Assembly: GCF_003863365.1 (NCBI RefSeq)
Contig: NZ_RQXT01000012.1
Location: 82,619 to 146,618 of the forward strand
From: Mesorhizobium tamadayense
Lineage (GTDB): Bacteria; Pseudomonadota; Alphaproteobacteria; Rhizobiales; Rhizobiaceae
Direction: 5' to 3'
Length of the DNA stretch: 64,000 nucleotides
The notes below the pieces were generated by a model. That model ran no database searches. It was not told the DNA's origin and saw only the letters and a program-made list of their open reading frames with translations. A program made the translations under genes and the position numbers. Position 1 is the stretch's first letter; each line of letters begins with the position of its first letter. This document shows positions 16,280 to 23,869 of this stretch, piece by piece.

Positions 16280-16364
16280 GCGGATGTGGCGGAATTGGTA
16301 GACGCCCTGGATTTAGGTTCCAGTGCCGAAAGGCGTGGGGGTTCGAGTCCCTTCATCCGCACCA
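16280..16364 (+). tRNA. tRNA-Leu(TAG)
   Basis: An 85-base cloverleaf. The acceptor GCGGATG pairs with CATCCGC, the anticodon stem-loop is CTGGA-TTTAGGT-TCCAG with anticodon TAG, and there is a long variable arm typical of leucine tRNAs, a GTTCGAGTC T loop and an encoded CCA at the 3' end. A short hairpin (CCATCC...GGATGG, about 16362-16391) follows. Confidence 0.95.
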
Positions 16365-16449
16365 TCCTTCGCTCTTCGAGCTACGGATGGCGAGCCACCT
16401 GAGCAGCTCGATAGACGAGGAAATCCTCCGAAACCTTGGCGAAGAAGGA

Positions 16450-17031
16450 CTAATAAAGCGGCTCCTCGAACAGCGTCTTGTCGCCGTCCATGAGCGCCTT
16501 GATCTGCGCCGTGCCGTTGGCCGAGAGCGCCAGCTTGATGCCGAACGGCCGTGCGCGCATGTCGCTCTGGATCGCCATGCCCTCGCCTTCCGGCAGGTAG
16601 AAGCGTTCGATGCCATAGTCCGGAGCGATCGTCGTGTCGGGCGAGCGCAGGTCCCAGCCCTCGGCGACATGCCCAACTATATCGGCCTCGTCCGGAGCGG
16701 CCGGCGTCGGCACCTGGCCGAACCATGCCGCCGTCGGCAGCCAGTAAGCGTCCGCGCCCTTCTTCAACCGCACGACGATCGACGTGTCGTCACTGGAGAG
16801 CTTGCCTGGCGGAATGTTGGCGATGAGCTTCGCCGGTATTCGCGATATGTCATAGCCAAGCGAGATGTAGTCGCCACGCAGGAGATCGCGCGGGTCCACG
16901 GGCTCGATCTTCAAAACCACTTCCTTGCCGTTGCGCAGGATCACCGCGCGGCCGGCGATGATCCAGCTCAGAAAGCCGATCTGGACAAGCGCCAGCACCA
17001 GCGCCGCGATGATCAGTCTCTTGCCGCTCAT
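16450..17031 (-). CDS. GDYXXLXY-motif membrane-anchored protein
   Basis: A 193-aa protein with one N-terminal transmembrane helix (LIIAALVLALVQIGFLSWII) and the defining motif GDYISLGY at about residues 53-60, inside DPRDLLRGDYISLGYDISRI. The rest is predicted to be extracytoplasmic beta structure. Family function is unknown. It is encoded directly after a DUF2157 gene with a four-base ATGA overlap, the pairing usual for these two families, which suggests they work as a membrane unit. Confidence 0.85.
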   Translation of the reverse strand: MSGKRLIIAALVLALVQIGFLSWIIAGRAVILRNGKEVVLKIEPVDPRDLLRGDYISLGYDISRIPAKLIANIPPGKLSSDDTSIVVRLKKGADAYWLPTAAWFGQVPTPAAPDEADIVGHVAEGWDLRSPDTTIAPDYGIERFYLPEGEGMAIQSDMRARPFGIKLALSANGTAQIKALMDGDKTLFEEPLY

Positions 17032-18125
17032 GCCGCTGCTCCTCCTCCGGCAGGCGCCTTCATGCGTTTTTCAACGCGGATAATGACCAGCGCCAGTATC
17101 CCCAGCAGCACGGCAGCGGACAGGAAGAAGCCCGCCGTGTCGAGCATCGACTGCAGCATCACCACATAGATGACGGCGAGCTCGAAGGCGAAGCCGGCAT
17201 AAGCCAACCAGCGCAAGCCCCGGCTCTCGCGGCCGCCCAGCATGATTGCCGCGACGATGCCAGCAAGCGCGGCCGCCGAGGCAATGGCGAAGCCACTGTT
17301 GTAGCTCGCCGCATCGGCCAGTTCGAACTGAACCATTGCCAGGCCGGCAAGAAAGCCGATGAGCGCGTGCAAGGGCAGCCGTCCGCCGATCTGCGCGATC
17401 CTGTCGACGGGGCCGGCGGCGAGGATCGACGCTGCGAACAGCAGCGCCGAGACGAGCATGAGCGGAATGGCGACCTGGAACGTGTTGTGGTCTATCGCCA
17501 GCAGCAGGAGATAGAACACGATCGACAGGACGATCAGGTGCCGCGCCGCCTGGCTGCGTGTCCAAAATGAAATGGCAAACAGCACCAGCGCCATGGCGGC
17601 GAAGAGATGCGGAGACTCGGCCCTGCGGAAAACTCCGCCCCATCTGACGAACAGCCAGGCGTCGGCGATGCCGACGGAGGCGACGGTGAGCGGGTTCGAG
17701 CGCAATGCGACCGCCGCGAGTGCCGTGCCGGCGCACCAGGTCAGCAATGCCGAGTCCTCGTCGCCCGACAGATGATACATCTGGCCGATGAGCGCGATCG
17801 ATCCGCCGAAGGCCGCGGCCGCGACGATCCACAGCGCCTCGCCGATCGCCGCATGGTCGCGTGCCTTCAACACCGCGCCACCCACGTAGCCGCCGAGGAT
17901 GACGGCAAACAGCGCCGCCACGCGCGCCAGCCGTGGAATGGCCTCCCAGTTGGCGGCAACGAAGATCAGGATCGCGGCGCAGAACAGGAGCGCCGCCATC
18001 ATCGCCAGGATCGAGCCGAAGCTGAGCGAGTTGCGCTCGTTGGCGGCCACGTCGCGCACCAATGCGTCTGCCGTCGGCGCGTCGATCAGGCCCGCCTCCC
18101 GCCATCGGGCGATATCCACCCTCAT
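17028..18125 (-). CDS. DUF2157 multi-pass membrane protein
   Basis: 365 aa from the ATG at 18123-18125. The soluble N-terminal part (RWREAGLIDAPTADALVRDV) is the DUF2157 hallmark, followed by about twelve hydrophobic segments. The frame stays open upstream to 18323, but that part has no conserved character, so the internal ATG is preferred. Function is unknown. It is translationally coupled to the GDYXXLXY partner. Confidence 0.82.
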   Translation of the reverse strand: MRVDIARWREAGLIDAPTADALVRDVAANERNSLSFGSILAMMAALLFCAAILIFVAANWEAIPRLARVAALFAVILGGYVGGAVLKARDHAAIGEALWIVAAAAFGGSIALIGQMYHLSGDEDSALLTWCAGTALAAVALRSNPLTVASVGIADAWLFVRWGGVFRRAESPHLFAAMALVLFAISFWTRSQAARHLIVLSIVFYLLLLAIDHNTFQVAIPLMLVSALLFAASILAAGPVDRIAQIGGRLPLHALIGFLAGLAMVQFELADAASYNSGFAIASAAALAGIVAAIMLGGRESRGLRWLAYAGFAFELAVIYVVMLQSMLDTAGFFLSAAVLLGILALVIIRVEKRMKAPAGGGAAA

Positions 18126-18261
18126 CCGTGTCGCATAGCCCGCCACGTTTTTTCCCCCCGAGCTTTGGTCATTTTTTAGCCGCACGCCCCAAACCGTTGA
18201 CGCCGCGGCATTTTCCGATTCGGTCTTCTTTGTGTCGCAAGCCTGAATGGCCGTTAATGTT

Positions 18262-18282
18262 GCAATGCACAATTTGCATTGC
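18262..18282. promoter_or_regulatory. Seven-base perfect inverted repeat upstream of the DUF1127 genes
   Basis: GCAATGC-ACAATTT-GCATTGC lies about 100 bases upstream of the first DUF1127 start and just before a possible -10 (TATGAT at about 18312). The symmetry suggests a dimeric regulator site. The regulator is not identified. Confidence 0.35.
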
Positions 18283-18382
18283 TGCCATGCGCCAATGGCA
18301 CTTTTAAACCGATATGATCCCACCTATTTTCTGTTCGTACACAAACGGAATGATCCGAACGAAAGACGAAACGAGCACTACC

Positions 18383-18523
18383 ATGAACCTGATCCGCAAC
18401 TATCGCAACTGGCGCCGCTACCGGGACACCGTCTCGGAGCTGAGCCGCCTGTCGAACCGTGAACTGACCGACCTCGGCATCAGCCGCAGCGACATCCACT
18501 ACGTCGCCCGCAAGGCGGTCTAA
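18383..18523 (+). CDS. DUF1127 (YjiS-like) small protein, first copy
   Basis: A 46-aa arginine-rich protein, MNLIRNYRNWRRYRDTVSEL at the N terminus, with the DUF1127 core LSNRELTDLGISRSDI. Small alphaproteobacterial DUF1127 proteins bind RNA in some species and take part in stress and phosphate responses (known for relatives). The same N-terminal 11 residues begin the next gene, showing a recent tandem duplication. A hairpin with a T run follows its stop. Confidence 0.88.
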   Translation: MNLIRNYRNWRRYRDTVSELSRLSNRELTDLGISRSDIHYVARKAV

Positions 18524-18528
18524 TCCGC

Positions 18529-18559
18529 TTCGGACCGCGAATGGTCCGAACCAGTTTTT
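18529..18559 (+). terminator. Terminator-like hairpin between the DUF1127 copies
   Basis: The eight-base stem TTCGGACC/GGTCCGAA with a six-base loop is followed by CCAGTTTTT. It may terminate or attenuate transcription between the two copies, or act as an mRNA-stabilising hairpin. Confidence 0.6.
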
Positions 18560-18572
18560 AGAAAGTAAGACA

Positions 18573-18713
18573 ATGAACCTGATCCGCAACTATCGTAACT
18601 GGCGCGTTTATCGCGAGACGGTTTCCGAGCTGGGTCGGCTTTCGAACCGCCAGCTCCATGATCTCGGCATCGTTCGCGACGAGATCAAGATGATCGCCCG
18701 CAAGGCGGTTTGA
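18573..18713 (+). CDS. DUF1127 (YjiS-like) small protein, second copy
   Basis: A 46-aa paralogue of the preceding gene: identical through the first 11 residues, then WRVYRETVSELGRLSNRQLH and DLGIVRDEIKMIARKAV. Both copies keep the SELxRLSNRxLxDLGI core and end in ARKAV. The gene is directly followed by a series of hairpins with CCTCCTCC loops, the arrangement reported for DUF1127 genes cotranscribed with anti-Shine-Dalgarno RNAs in Rhodobacter and Rhizobiales. Confidence 0.88.
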   Translation: MNLIRNYRNWRVYRETVSELGRLSNRQLHDLGIVRDEIKMIARKAV

Positions 18714-18724
18714 TAAGGAATTTC

Positions 18725-18838
18725 GCCAGGGTCGACCTCCTCCCCGACCCTGACGGATACGGTCAATCTTCACCTCCTCCCGAAGGTTGACCACTGAAAC
18801 GGCGCCCGCCGGACCTCCTCCCCCGGCGGGCGTTGTTC
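18725..18838 (+). ncRNA. Cuckoo/CcsR-like anti-SD small RNA, copy 1
   Basis: Three consecutive hairpins each expose ACCTCCTCC(C) in the loop: 18727-18752 (stem AGGGTCG/CGACCCT), 18761-18792 (GGTCAATCTT/AAGGTTGACC) and 18803-18832 (CGCCCGCCGG/CCGGCGGGCG). The last is followed by a T-rich run and can act as terminator. The loop motif is complementary to Shine-Dalgarno sequences. Transcript ends are inferred; the RNA may be processed from the DUF1127 mRNA. Confidence 0.75.
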
Positions 18839-18879
18839 TCCAGAAAGGTTTCGCCCCTTTTTCAAATGGCGAAAGGAAT

Positions 18880-19001
18880 TTCGTCAAAGCCGACCTCCTC
18901 CCCGGCAATGACGAATACGGTCGATCTTCACCTCCTCCCGAGGATCGACCACCAAAACGACACCCGCCGGACCTCCTCCCCCGGCGGGTGTTGTTGTTTT
19001 T
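18880..19001 (+). ncRNA. Cuckoo/CcsR-like anti-SD small RNA, copy 2
   Basis: This unit repeats the design of copy 1: hairpins at 18882-18913 (CGTCA..GCCG/CGGC..TGACG), 18919-18950 (GGTCGATCTT/AGGATCGACC) and 18961-18990 (CACCCGCCGG/CCGGCGGGTG), each with a CCTCCTCC loop. It ends in TTGTTGTTTTT. A separate loopless-motif hairpin (TTTCGCC/GGCGAAA, about 18849-18873) divides the two units. Stem bases differ between copies while pairing is kept, which supports selection on structure. Confidence 0.75.
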
Positions 19002-19075
19002 GGAACAGACCTACCGCGTCAGCCCGTCCAAACCGGCAATTGCAATCGCAGCGCCAAGCGACTATTTCGGCGCTC

Positions 19076-20485
19076 ATGAGCAAAGATCCCGTTCACGTTA
19101 TAGGCGGCGGCTTAGCCGGCTCCGAAGCCGCATGGCAGATCGCTGAAGCCGGCGTTCCGGTCGTGCTGCATGAGATGCGTCCGGTGCGCGGCACCGACGC
19201 GCACAAGACCGAGGGCCTGGCCGAGCTCGTCTGCTCCAATTCCTTCCGCTCCGACGACGCCGAAACCAATGCCGTGGGCCTGCTGCATGCCGAAATGCGG
19301 CTTGCCGGCTCGCTGATCATGAGCGCCGGCGACGCGCATCAGGTCCCGGCCGGCGGCGCGCTCGCCGTCGATCGCGACGGCTTTTCCGATGCGGTGACCC
19401 GAAGGATCGAGGCGCATCCGCTGATCACCATCCAGCGCGAGGAAGTGCCCGGCCTGCCGCCGGCGAATTGGGACCAGGCGATCATCGCCACCGGCCCGCT
19501 GACTGCGCCCTCGCTTGCCCAGTCGATCGCCGAGGCAACCGGCGCCGACGCGCTCGCCTTCTTCGACGCCATCGCCCCGATCGTGCATTTTGACACGATC
19601 GACATGAACACCTGCTGGTTCCAGTCGCGTTACGACAAGGTTGGCCCCGGCGGCACCGGCAAGGACTACATCAACTGCCCGATGGACAAGGAGCAATATC
19701 TCGCCTTCGTGGCGGCGTTGTTGGAGGGGCAAAAAACCGAGTTCAAGCAGTGGGAAGGCACGCCCTATTTCGACGGCTGCCTGCCGATCGAGGTGATGGC
19801 CGAGCGCGGCGTCGAGACGCTGCGCCATGGGCCGATGAAGCCGATGGGTCTGACCAACGTCCACAATCCGTCGGTCAAAGCCTATGCGGTGGTGCAGCTT
19901 CGCCAGGACAACGCGCTGGGCACGCTCTACAACATGGTCGGCTTCCAGACCAAGCTGAAGCACGCCGAGCAGGTGCAGGTCTTCCGCACCATTCCCGGGC
20001 TCGAAAATGCCGAATTCGCCCGCCTCGGCGGCCTGCACCGCAACACCTATATCAATTCGCCGACGCTGCTCGATCGATCACTTCAATTGAAGTCGCGCCC
20101 GGGCCTGCGCTTTGCCGGCCAGATCACCGGCTGCGAGGGCTATGTCGAGAGCGCCGCGATCGGCCTGCTGGCCGGCCGTTTCGCCGCCGCCGAGCGGCTC
20201 GGCCAAGCGCCCTCGCTGCCACCGCAGACCACCGCCTTCGGCGCGCTGCTCAACCACATCACCGGCGGCCATATCGTCTCGGATGACGAGCCGGGCAAAC
20301 GCTCGTTCCAACCGATGAACGTCAATTTCGGCCTGTTCCCGCCGGTGGAAGCACCGAAAAATGAAGGCAAGCGCCTGCGCGGCAAGGACAAGACCGTCGC
20401 CAAGCGCCGCGCGATCACCGCGCGCGCGCTGGCCGACTGCCGCGCATGGCTGGGGCTGCCAGCGCGGGCCGAGGCTGCGGAATAG
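19076..20485 (+). CDS. trmFO: Methylenetetrahydrofolate-tRNA-(uracil-5-)-methyltransferase TrmFO
   Basis: A FAD- and folate-dependent enzyme that makes ribothymidine at position 54 of tRNA. 469 aa from the ATG at 19076. The N-terminal dinucleotide motif [14 protein letters not shown], the catalytic-region CSNSFRSDD, and the C-terminal [20 protein letters not shown] (FAD-binding, GidA-like) are present. The open frame extends upstream to 18833, through the small RNA region, but that part is not protein-like. It stands alone on its strand. Confidence 0.93.
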   Translation: MSKDPVHVIGGGLAGSEAAWQIAEAGVPVVLHEMRPVRGTDAHKTEGLAELVCSNSFRSDDAETNAVGLLHAEMRLAGSLIMSAGDAHQVPAGGALAVDRDGFSDAVTRRIEAHPLITIQREEVPGLPPANWDQAIIATGPLTAPSLAQSIAEATGADALAFFDAIAPIVHFDTIDMNTCWFQSRYDKVGPGGTGKDYINCPMDKEQYLAFVAALLEGQKTEFKQWEGTPYFDGCLPIEVMAERGVETLRHGPMKPMGLTNVHNPSVKAYAVVQLRQDNALGTLYNMVGFQTKLKHAEQVQVFRTIPGLENAEFARLGGLHRNTYINSPTLLDRSLQLKSRPGLRFAGQITGCEGYVESAAIGLLAGRFAAAERLGQAPSLPPQTTAFGALLNHITGGHIVSDDEPGKRSFQPMNVNFGLFPPVEAPKNEGKRLRGKDKTVAKRRAITARALADCRAWLGLPARAEAAE

Positions 20486-20509
20486 GCTTTTCGGTTCCGA
20501 TTGATGACC

Positions 20510-20542
20510 CATATAAAGTAGGATATCGTCCTACTTTATATG
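20510..20542. promoter_or_regulatory. Perfect 14-base inverted repeat, probable ParD operator
   Basis: CATATAAAGTAGGA-TATCG-TCCTACTTTATATG is a perfect palindrome ending 14 bases before the parD start. It overlaps the likely promoter (TATAAAG). ParD-type antitoxins commonly repress their own operon from such sites. It could also fold as a hairpin in the leader. Confidence 0.75.
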
Positions 20543-20556
20543 CATGGAGCAACACC

Positions 20557-20859
20557 ATGGAATCCGCCGAGAAACTTTCGATCACCGTCACGCCAGCCAT
20601 GGCGCGCATGATCCGCGAAAAGGTCGAGGACGGCTCCTTCGGCTCGGCGAGCGAGGTGATCCGCGCGGCGCTGCGCGCCTTCCAGCGCGAGGAGGAAGAG
20701 CATGCCGAGCGCATGGCCTCGATCAGGGCGCGGGTGAAGGCTTCGATCGCGGACAAGAGGCCAGCGGTGCCACTCGACGAGGCAATCGACCGGGTAAAGA
20801 GCCGTATTTCGCAACTGGCGCGAGACAACGATGATCCAGCGTCTCGCCGTCGTTCTTAG
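20557..20859 (+). CDS. parD: ParD-type antitoxin
   Basis: 100 aa. The N-terminal ribbon-helix-helix domain (SAEKLSITVTPAMARMIREK, then GSFGSASEVIRAALRAFQRE) would bind the palindromic operator. The charged C-terminal part (RASIADKRPAVPLDEAIDRV) would wrap the toxin. GGAGC precedes the ATG at 20557. Its end overlaps the toxin gene by 29 bases, typical of coupled toxin-antitoxin translation. Confidence 0.9.
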   Translation: MESAEKLSITVTPAMARMIREKVEDGSFGSASEVIRAALRAFQREEEEHAERMASIRARVKASIADKRPAVPLDEAIDRVKSRISQLARDNDDPASRRRS

Positions 20860-21151
20860 CGAAGCTGCAGTCTCCGACCTTAACGCCATTGCCGCTTACA
20901 TCCTTGAAAGCAGCGGCAGCGAAAACATTGCCAATGGCTTTATTGATCGTATCAAGGAGCGCTGTGGCCGCAACGCTCCTAACGGAGGACGTTCGCGCGA
21001 CGACATCGCGCCGGGACTGCAAACAGTGCCGTTCGAACACTCCGCCTTAATCGCTTACATTATCGCCGACGATCTGGTGCACATCGTCAACATCTTCTAT
21101 GGCGGCCGCGCCTACGAAACGCTCATGCGCGATGGCGGCAAGCCATCCTGA
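20831..21151 (+). CDS. parE: ParE/RelE-superfamily toxin
   Basis: 106 aa with the ParE fold pattern: LSEAAVSDLNAIAAYILESS (N-terminal helix pair), then strands IAPGLQTVPFEHSALIAYII and DDLVHIVNIFYGGRAYETLM. ParE toxins usually inhibit DNA gyrase; other members of the superfamily differ, so the target is not certain. It directly follows and overlaps parD. Confidence 0.88.
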   Translation: MIQRLAVVLSEAAVSDLNAIAAYILESSGSENIANGFIDRIKERCGRNAPNGGRSRDDIAPGLQTVPFEHSALIAYIIADDLVHIVNIFYGGRAYETLMRDGGKPS

Positions 21152-21179
21152 CAGGAAGCCATGCTCGGCTGGCCTGACC

Positions 21180-22124
21180 CTACTCCGCCGGCTCACTTGC
21201 CGCCGTCGCCAACCCCGGCTTGCCCGCCTCGCTTGGATTTCTCCGCACATAAGCCGCCTTCAGTGTCTCCGACGTGTCGCGCGAGCCGTCATGGCTCCAG
21301 CCCGGCGGCTGGATGAGATAGTTGAGGCGCTCGCGAAGCGTCAGCCCGGGCATCGCCGGGTCCTTGAACATGCCGATCCATTCATGGAAGGCCACCTTCA
21401 GCGGGTTGAAGGTACCGATGTTCTTGACGATGCCGTAGCGCGGCCGGTCCTCTTCCAGTTCCTCGACGAAGGTGCCGAACATGCGGTCCCAGATGATCAG
21501 CGTGCCGGCGAAATTGGCGTCGAGATAGCGCGGGTTGGTGGCGTGGTGGACACGGTGGTGCGACGGCGTGTTGAAGACGAATTCGAACCAGCCCCACATC
21601 TTGCCGATCGCCTCGGTGTGGATCCAGAACTGCCAGATCAGATTGAAGCCGAAGACGAAGGCGATCACCGCCGGATGGAAGCCGAGCAGCACCAGCGGCG
21701 CCTGCAGGATGAAGGTGAACAGGCCGGTCCAGCTCTGCCTGAGCGCCGTCGAGAGATTATAGTGCTGGCTGGAATGGTGGTTGACGTGCTCGGCCCACAC
21801 CCAGCGCACCCGGTGCGCGATGCGGTGATAGACATAGTAGCGCAGGTCATCGAGCAGGAAGGCGGCGACAAACACAAGGATCGACAGGCCGAGATTGAAG
21901 AAGCGGAATTGCCAGAGCCATAGCAGCGCCCAGTAGGACACCAAGCCGAGCAAAAGGCCGGCGACGACATTGCCCGTTCCCAACATCAGGCTCGTCAGCG
22001 TGTCGCGCGTCTCGAACGATCCCTTGGCGCGGCCGGTGCGCACCAGCCAAAGCTCGATCAGGATCGCCGTGACGAAGAACGGGATGGCAAGCTGGGTGAC
22101 CTGCGGGAAACTGTACTCGCCCAT
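21180..22124 (-). CDS. Sterol desaturase / fatty acid hydroxylase family membrane protein
   Basis: 314 aa with several transmembrane helices and the di-iron histidine clusters of the family: HRIAH and HVNHHSSQH in the middle, HTEAIGKM with HRVHHATNP further on. Members hydroxylate or desaturate lipids, using O2. The substrate is unknown; hopanoid, carotenoid or ornithine-lipid relatives are possible. The start ATG overlaps the stop of the upstream gene. It is last in the operon that starts with yajC/secDF. Confidence 0.88.
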   Translation of the reverse strand: MGEYSFPQVTQLAIPFFVTAILIELWLVRTGRAKGSFETRDTLTSLMLGTGNVVAGLLLGLVSYWALLWLWQFRFFNLGLSILVFVAAFLLDDLRYYVYHRIAHRVRWVWAEHVNHHSSQHYNLSTALRQSWTGLFTFILQAPLVLLGFHPAVIAFVFGFNLIWQFWIHTEAIGKMWGWFEFVFNTPSHHRVHHATNPRYLDANFAGTLIIWDRMFGTFVEELEEDRPRYGIVKNIGTFNPLKVAFHEWIGMFKDPAMPGLTLRERLNYLIQPPGWSHDGSRDTSETLKAAYVRRNPSEAGKPGLATAASEPAE

Positions 22125-22603
22125 CACGCCGCCTTTCGGATCCGATCGTGTGCTTGCAGCGCCGCCGCCACCGCCAGCGCGTCGGCTTCGTCGTCGTGTC
22201 GCTGCGAATGGATGATTTCACCTGGAAAGGCGGGCGGTTTGCCGTTTCCTTCCCGCGCCAGAGCCAGGACGTCCCGCGGGGTGACGATGCGCGTCAGGAA
22301 ACACGCGCCTATGCTTATGAAGATGCCGCAGCGCTGCGGGCCGAGTTCGAGGAATGCGGCATGCCTGTCCGACGTCAGCCGCACAGCGCCGGGCTTTTCG
22401 TCGGGAAAATCTTCGGCGAAACGCGCGGACGCCTGATGCGCGCCGGCAAGCGTCGCGGTTGTCGTGCCACCGGTGAAATGCACGGCCGCGACCGACAGCG
22501 CGATGCCGAACGCGACGAGGACGACCAGGACGTCATGGAAAGGCGGCTCCTCCGGCGGCTCGCATTTCTTTGACGCGAGTCCACGCGACAGAACCCCTAG
22601 CAC
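22124..22603 (-). CDS. Hypothetical protein with one N-terminal transmembrane helix
   Basis: The probable start is GTG at 22601-22603, giving about 159 aa. A hydrophobic segment (VLVVLVAFGIALSVAAVHFT) is followed by a soluble part (LTSDRHAAFLELGPQRCGIF and a later CFLTRIVTPRDVLALAREGN). I do not recognise it. The frame is supported by its four-base overlap with the hydroxylase start and by the 14-base gap from the upstream gene. An out-of-frame ATG with a good GGAGG site lies inside, so the annotation of this stretch deserves care. Confidence 0.5.
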   Translation of the reverse strand: MLGVLSRGLASKKCEPPEEPPFHDVLVVLVAFGIALSVAAVHFTGGTTTATLAGAHQASARFAEDFPDEKPGAVRLTSDRHAAFLELGPQRCGIFISIGACFLTRIVTPRDVLALAREGNGKPPAFPGEIIHSQRHDDEADALAVAAALQAHDRIRKAA

Positions 22604-22617
22604 GATTGACGTTTACG

Positions 22618-23466
22618 TCAAAGGGGTGCCCAGCCGCGCATGGCATGACGCAAGAGCAGCCAGTGCCGGCGCAAGGTTGAGAGCGTTGCGCTACCCATCA
22701 GCGGCGACTGCGCTCCCTTTTCCATCTTGCCGAGATAGGCGCGCGTCAGCGCGAGCGGCAGGAAGGCCGGGCGCAGCGACGCGGGAAGCCCTCGTGCGCC
22801 CTTTTCAAAAGCGCCAAGATGCTCCCGCGCCAACGCCGTCATCGCAGTCACGGCTCGTTCCGGTCCGGGCCCACCGTCGCCTTTGACGAACTCTTCCGGT
22901 GTCGTACCCGCGGCTGCCAGGATATCGGCCGGCATATAGCATTGGCCTCGCCTGCGGTGCAGCGGCAGCAAGAGCAGCAGACCGGTGATCGCCTGCGCGC
23001 AGCCCGCCCTGCCCGCCAGTTCGGCAAAGCGTGGCGCGGCAGCCGCATCGAGCACCATCGCCGCAAGCTGGATGAGCGCCGCGGCCGTCTCGCCGCAATA
23101 GCCTTCGAGATCGGTCCGCGACGGCATCGGATCGTCATAGAGATCGAAGATGCGCGCTTCGAGCATGTTCTCGAAAGCAGCCTTCGGCAGATGATTTGCG
23201 GCAATCGCCGCTCTCAGCGCATCGGCGGTCGGATGGCCCGTTTCCGCATCGCCTTCGGCCGCGATCACATCGCGCCACCACTGCAGCCTGACCTCGCCCG
23301 GCAGCGGTTCGTGGATGCGGTCGCGAACGCTGGCGATCTCGGCGTTGAAGGCATAAAGCGCAAGCAGCGCATCGCGCTTGTCGGCCGGCGCATAGAGCGT
23401 GCAGAGATAGCGGTCATGGTCGGCGGCACGCACCGCGTCCATGACGATGGTGGGAGTCTCGGCCAT
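22618..23466 (-). CDS. Squalene/phytoene synthase family protein (NDUFAF6-like)
   Basis: A 282-aa all-helical protein of the trans-isoprenyl synthase family. Landmarks are YAFNAEIASVRDRIHEPLPG, VRLQWWRDVI, and CAQAITGLLLLLPLHRRRGQ. The first aspartate-rich motif expected in true squalene or phytoene synthases (DxxxD) is not clean, and the second is absent. This matches the NDUFAF6 branch, whose mitochondrial members assist complex I assembly. Its ATG follows the upstream stop directly (TGAATG). The neighbour is a relative of another complex I assembly factor. Confidence 0.82.
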   Translation of the reverse strand: MAETPTIVMDAVRAADHDRYLCTLYAPADKRDALLALYAFNAEIASVRDRIHEPLPGEVRLQWWRDVIAAEGDAETGHPTADALRAAIAANHLPKAAFENMLEARIFDLYDDPMPSRTDLEGYCGETAAALIQLAAMVLDAAAAPRFAELAGRAGCAQAITGLLLLLPLHRRRGQCYMPADILAAAGTTPEEFVKGDGGPGPERAVTAMTALAREHLGAFEKGARGLPASLRPAFLPLALTRAYLGKMEKGAQSPLMGSATLSTLRRHWLLLRHAMRGWAPL

Positions 23467-23856
23467 TCAATCGACGGCTATCAGCGCTGCGGCCACGGCG
23501 CGGTCCTCGGCCAGAAGCACGTTGTAGGTGCGCACGGCCGCGCCCGTCGACATCGGATCGGCCGAGATGCCGGCCCGTTTCAGCGCGGCGCGCAACGCCG
23601 CCGGCAGCGGCCGCAAATCCCTGCCGGTGCCGACCAGCAGGATCTCGACCTTGTCGGCTTCAGCGAACAGCTTGTCGAAATCCGCCGCCGTCAGCGCCAG
23701 CGGATCGGCCGGCTCCCAACCATGGATGCCGGACGGCAGGCACAGAAGCGAGCCACGATGCGACATGTCGGCGAAGCGGAAGCCACCATTGCCATAGGCT
23801 TCGATCGGCGCCCTGCCCGGGAAATGCGCCTCGCGGATGACGATGCCTTTGGCCAT
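23467..23856 (-). CDS. Mth938-like domain protein (NDUFAF3-like)
   Basis: 129 aa with the compact Mth938 fold pattern: GIVIREAHFPGRAPIEAYGN, a loop to FDKLFAEADKVEILLVGTGR, and LKRAGISADPMSTGAAVRTYN near the C terminus. The mitochondrial homologue NDUFAF3 is a complex I assembly factor. It lies 13 bases after secDF and directly before the NDUFAF6-like gene, so all are likely on one mRNA. Confidence 0.85.
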   Translation of the reverse strand: MAKGIVIREAHFPGRAPIEAYGNGGFRFADMSHRGSLLCLPSGIHGWEPADPLALTAADFDKLFAEADKVEILLVGTGRDLRPLPAALRAALKRAGISADPMSTGAAVRTYNVLLAEDRAVAAALIAVD

Positions 23857-23869
23857 GAGCCGGGCGGCG

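Noticed and set aside
18727..18990. CRISPR-like array from the regularly repeated CCTCCTCC motif
   Set aside because: Repeats are loop motifs inside different stems, with no constant direct repeat of 23-40 bases or unique spacers, and no cas genes are near.
18833..19075. Upstream extension of TrmFO through the hairpin region
   Set aside because: The frame is open by chance; residues are not TrmFO-like and the DNA is better explained by small RNA hairpins.
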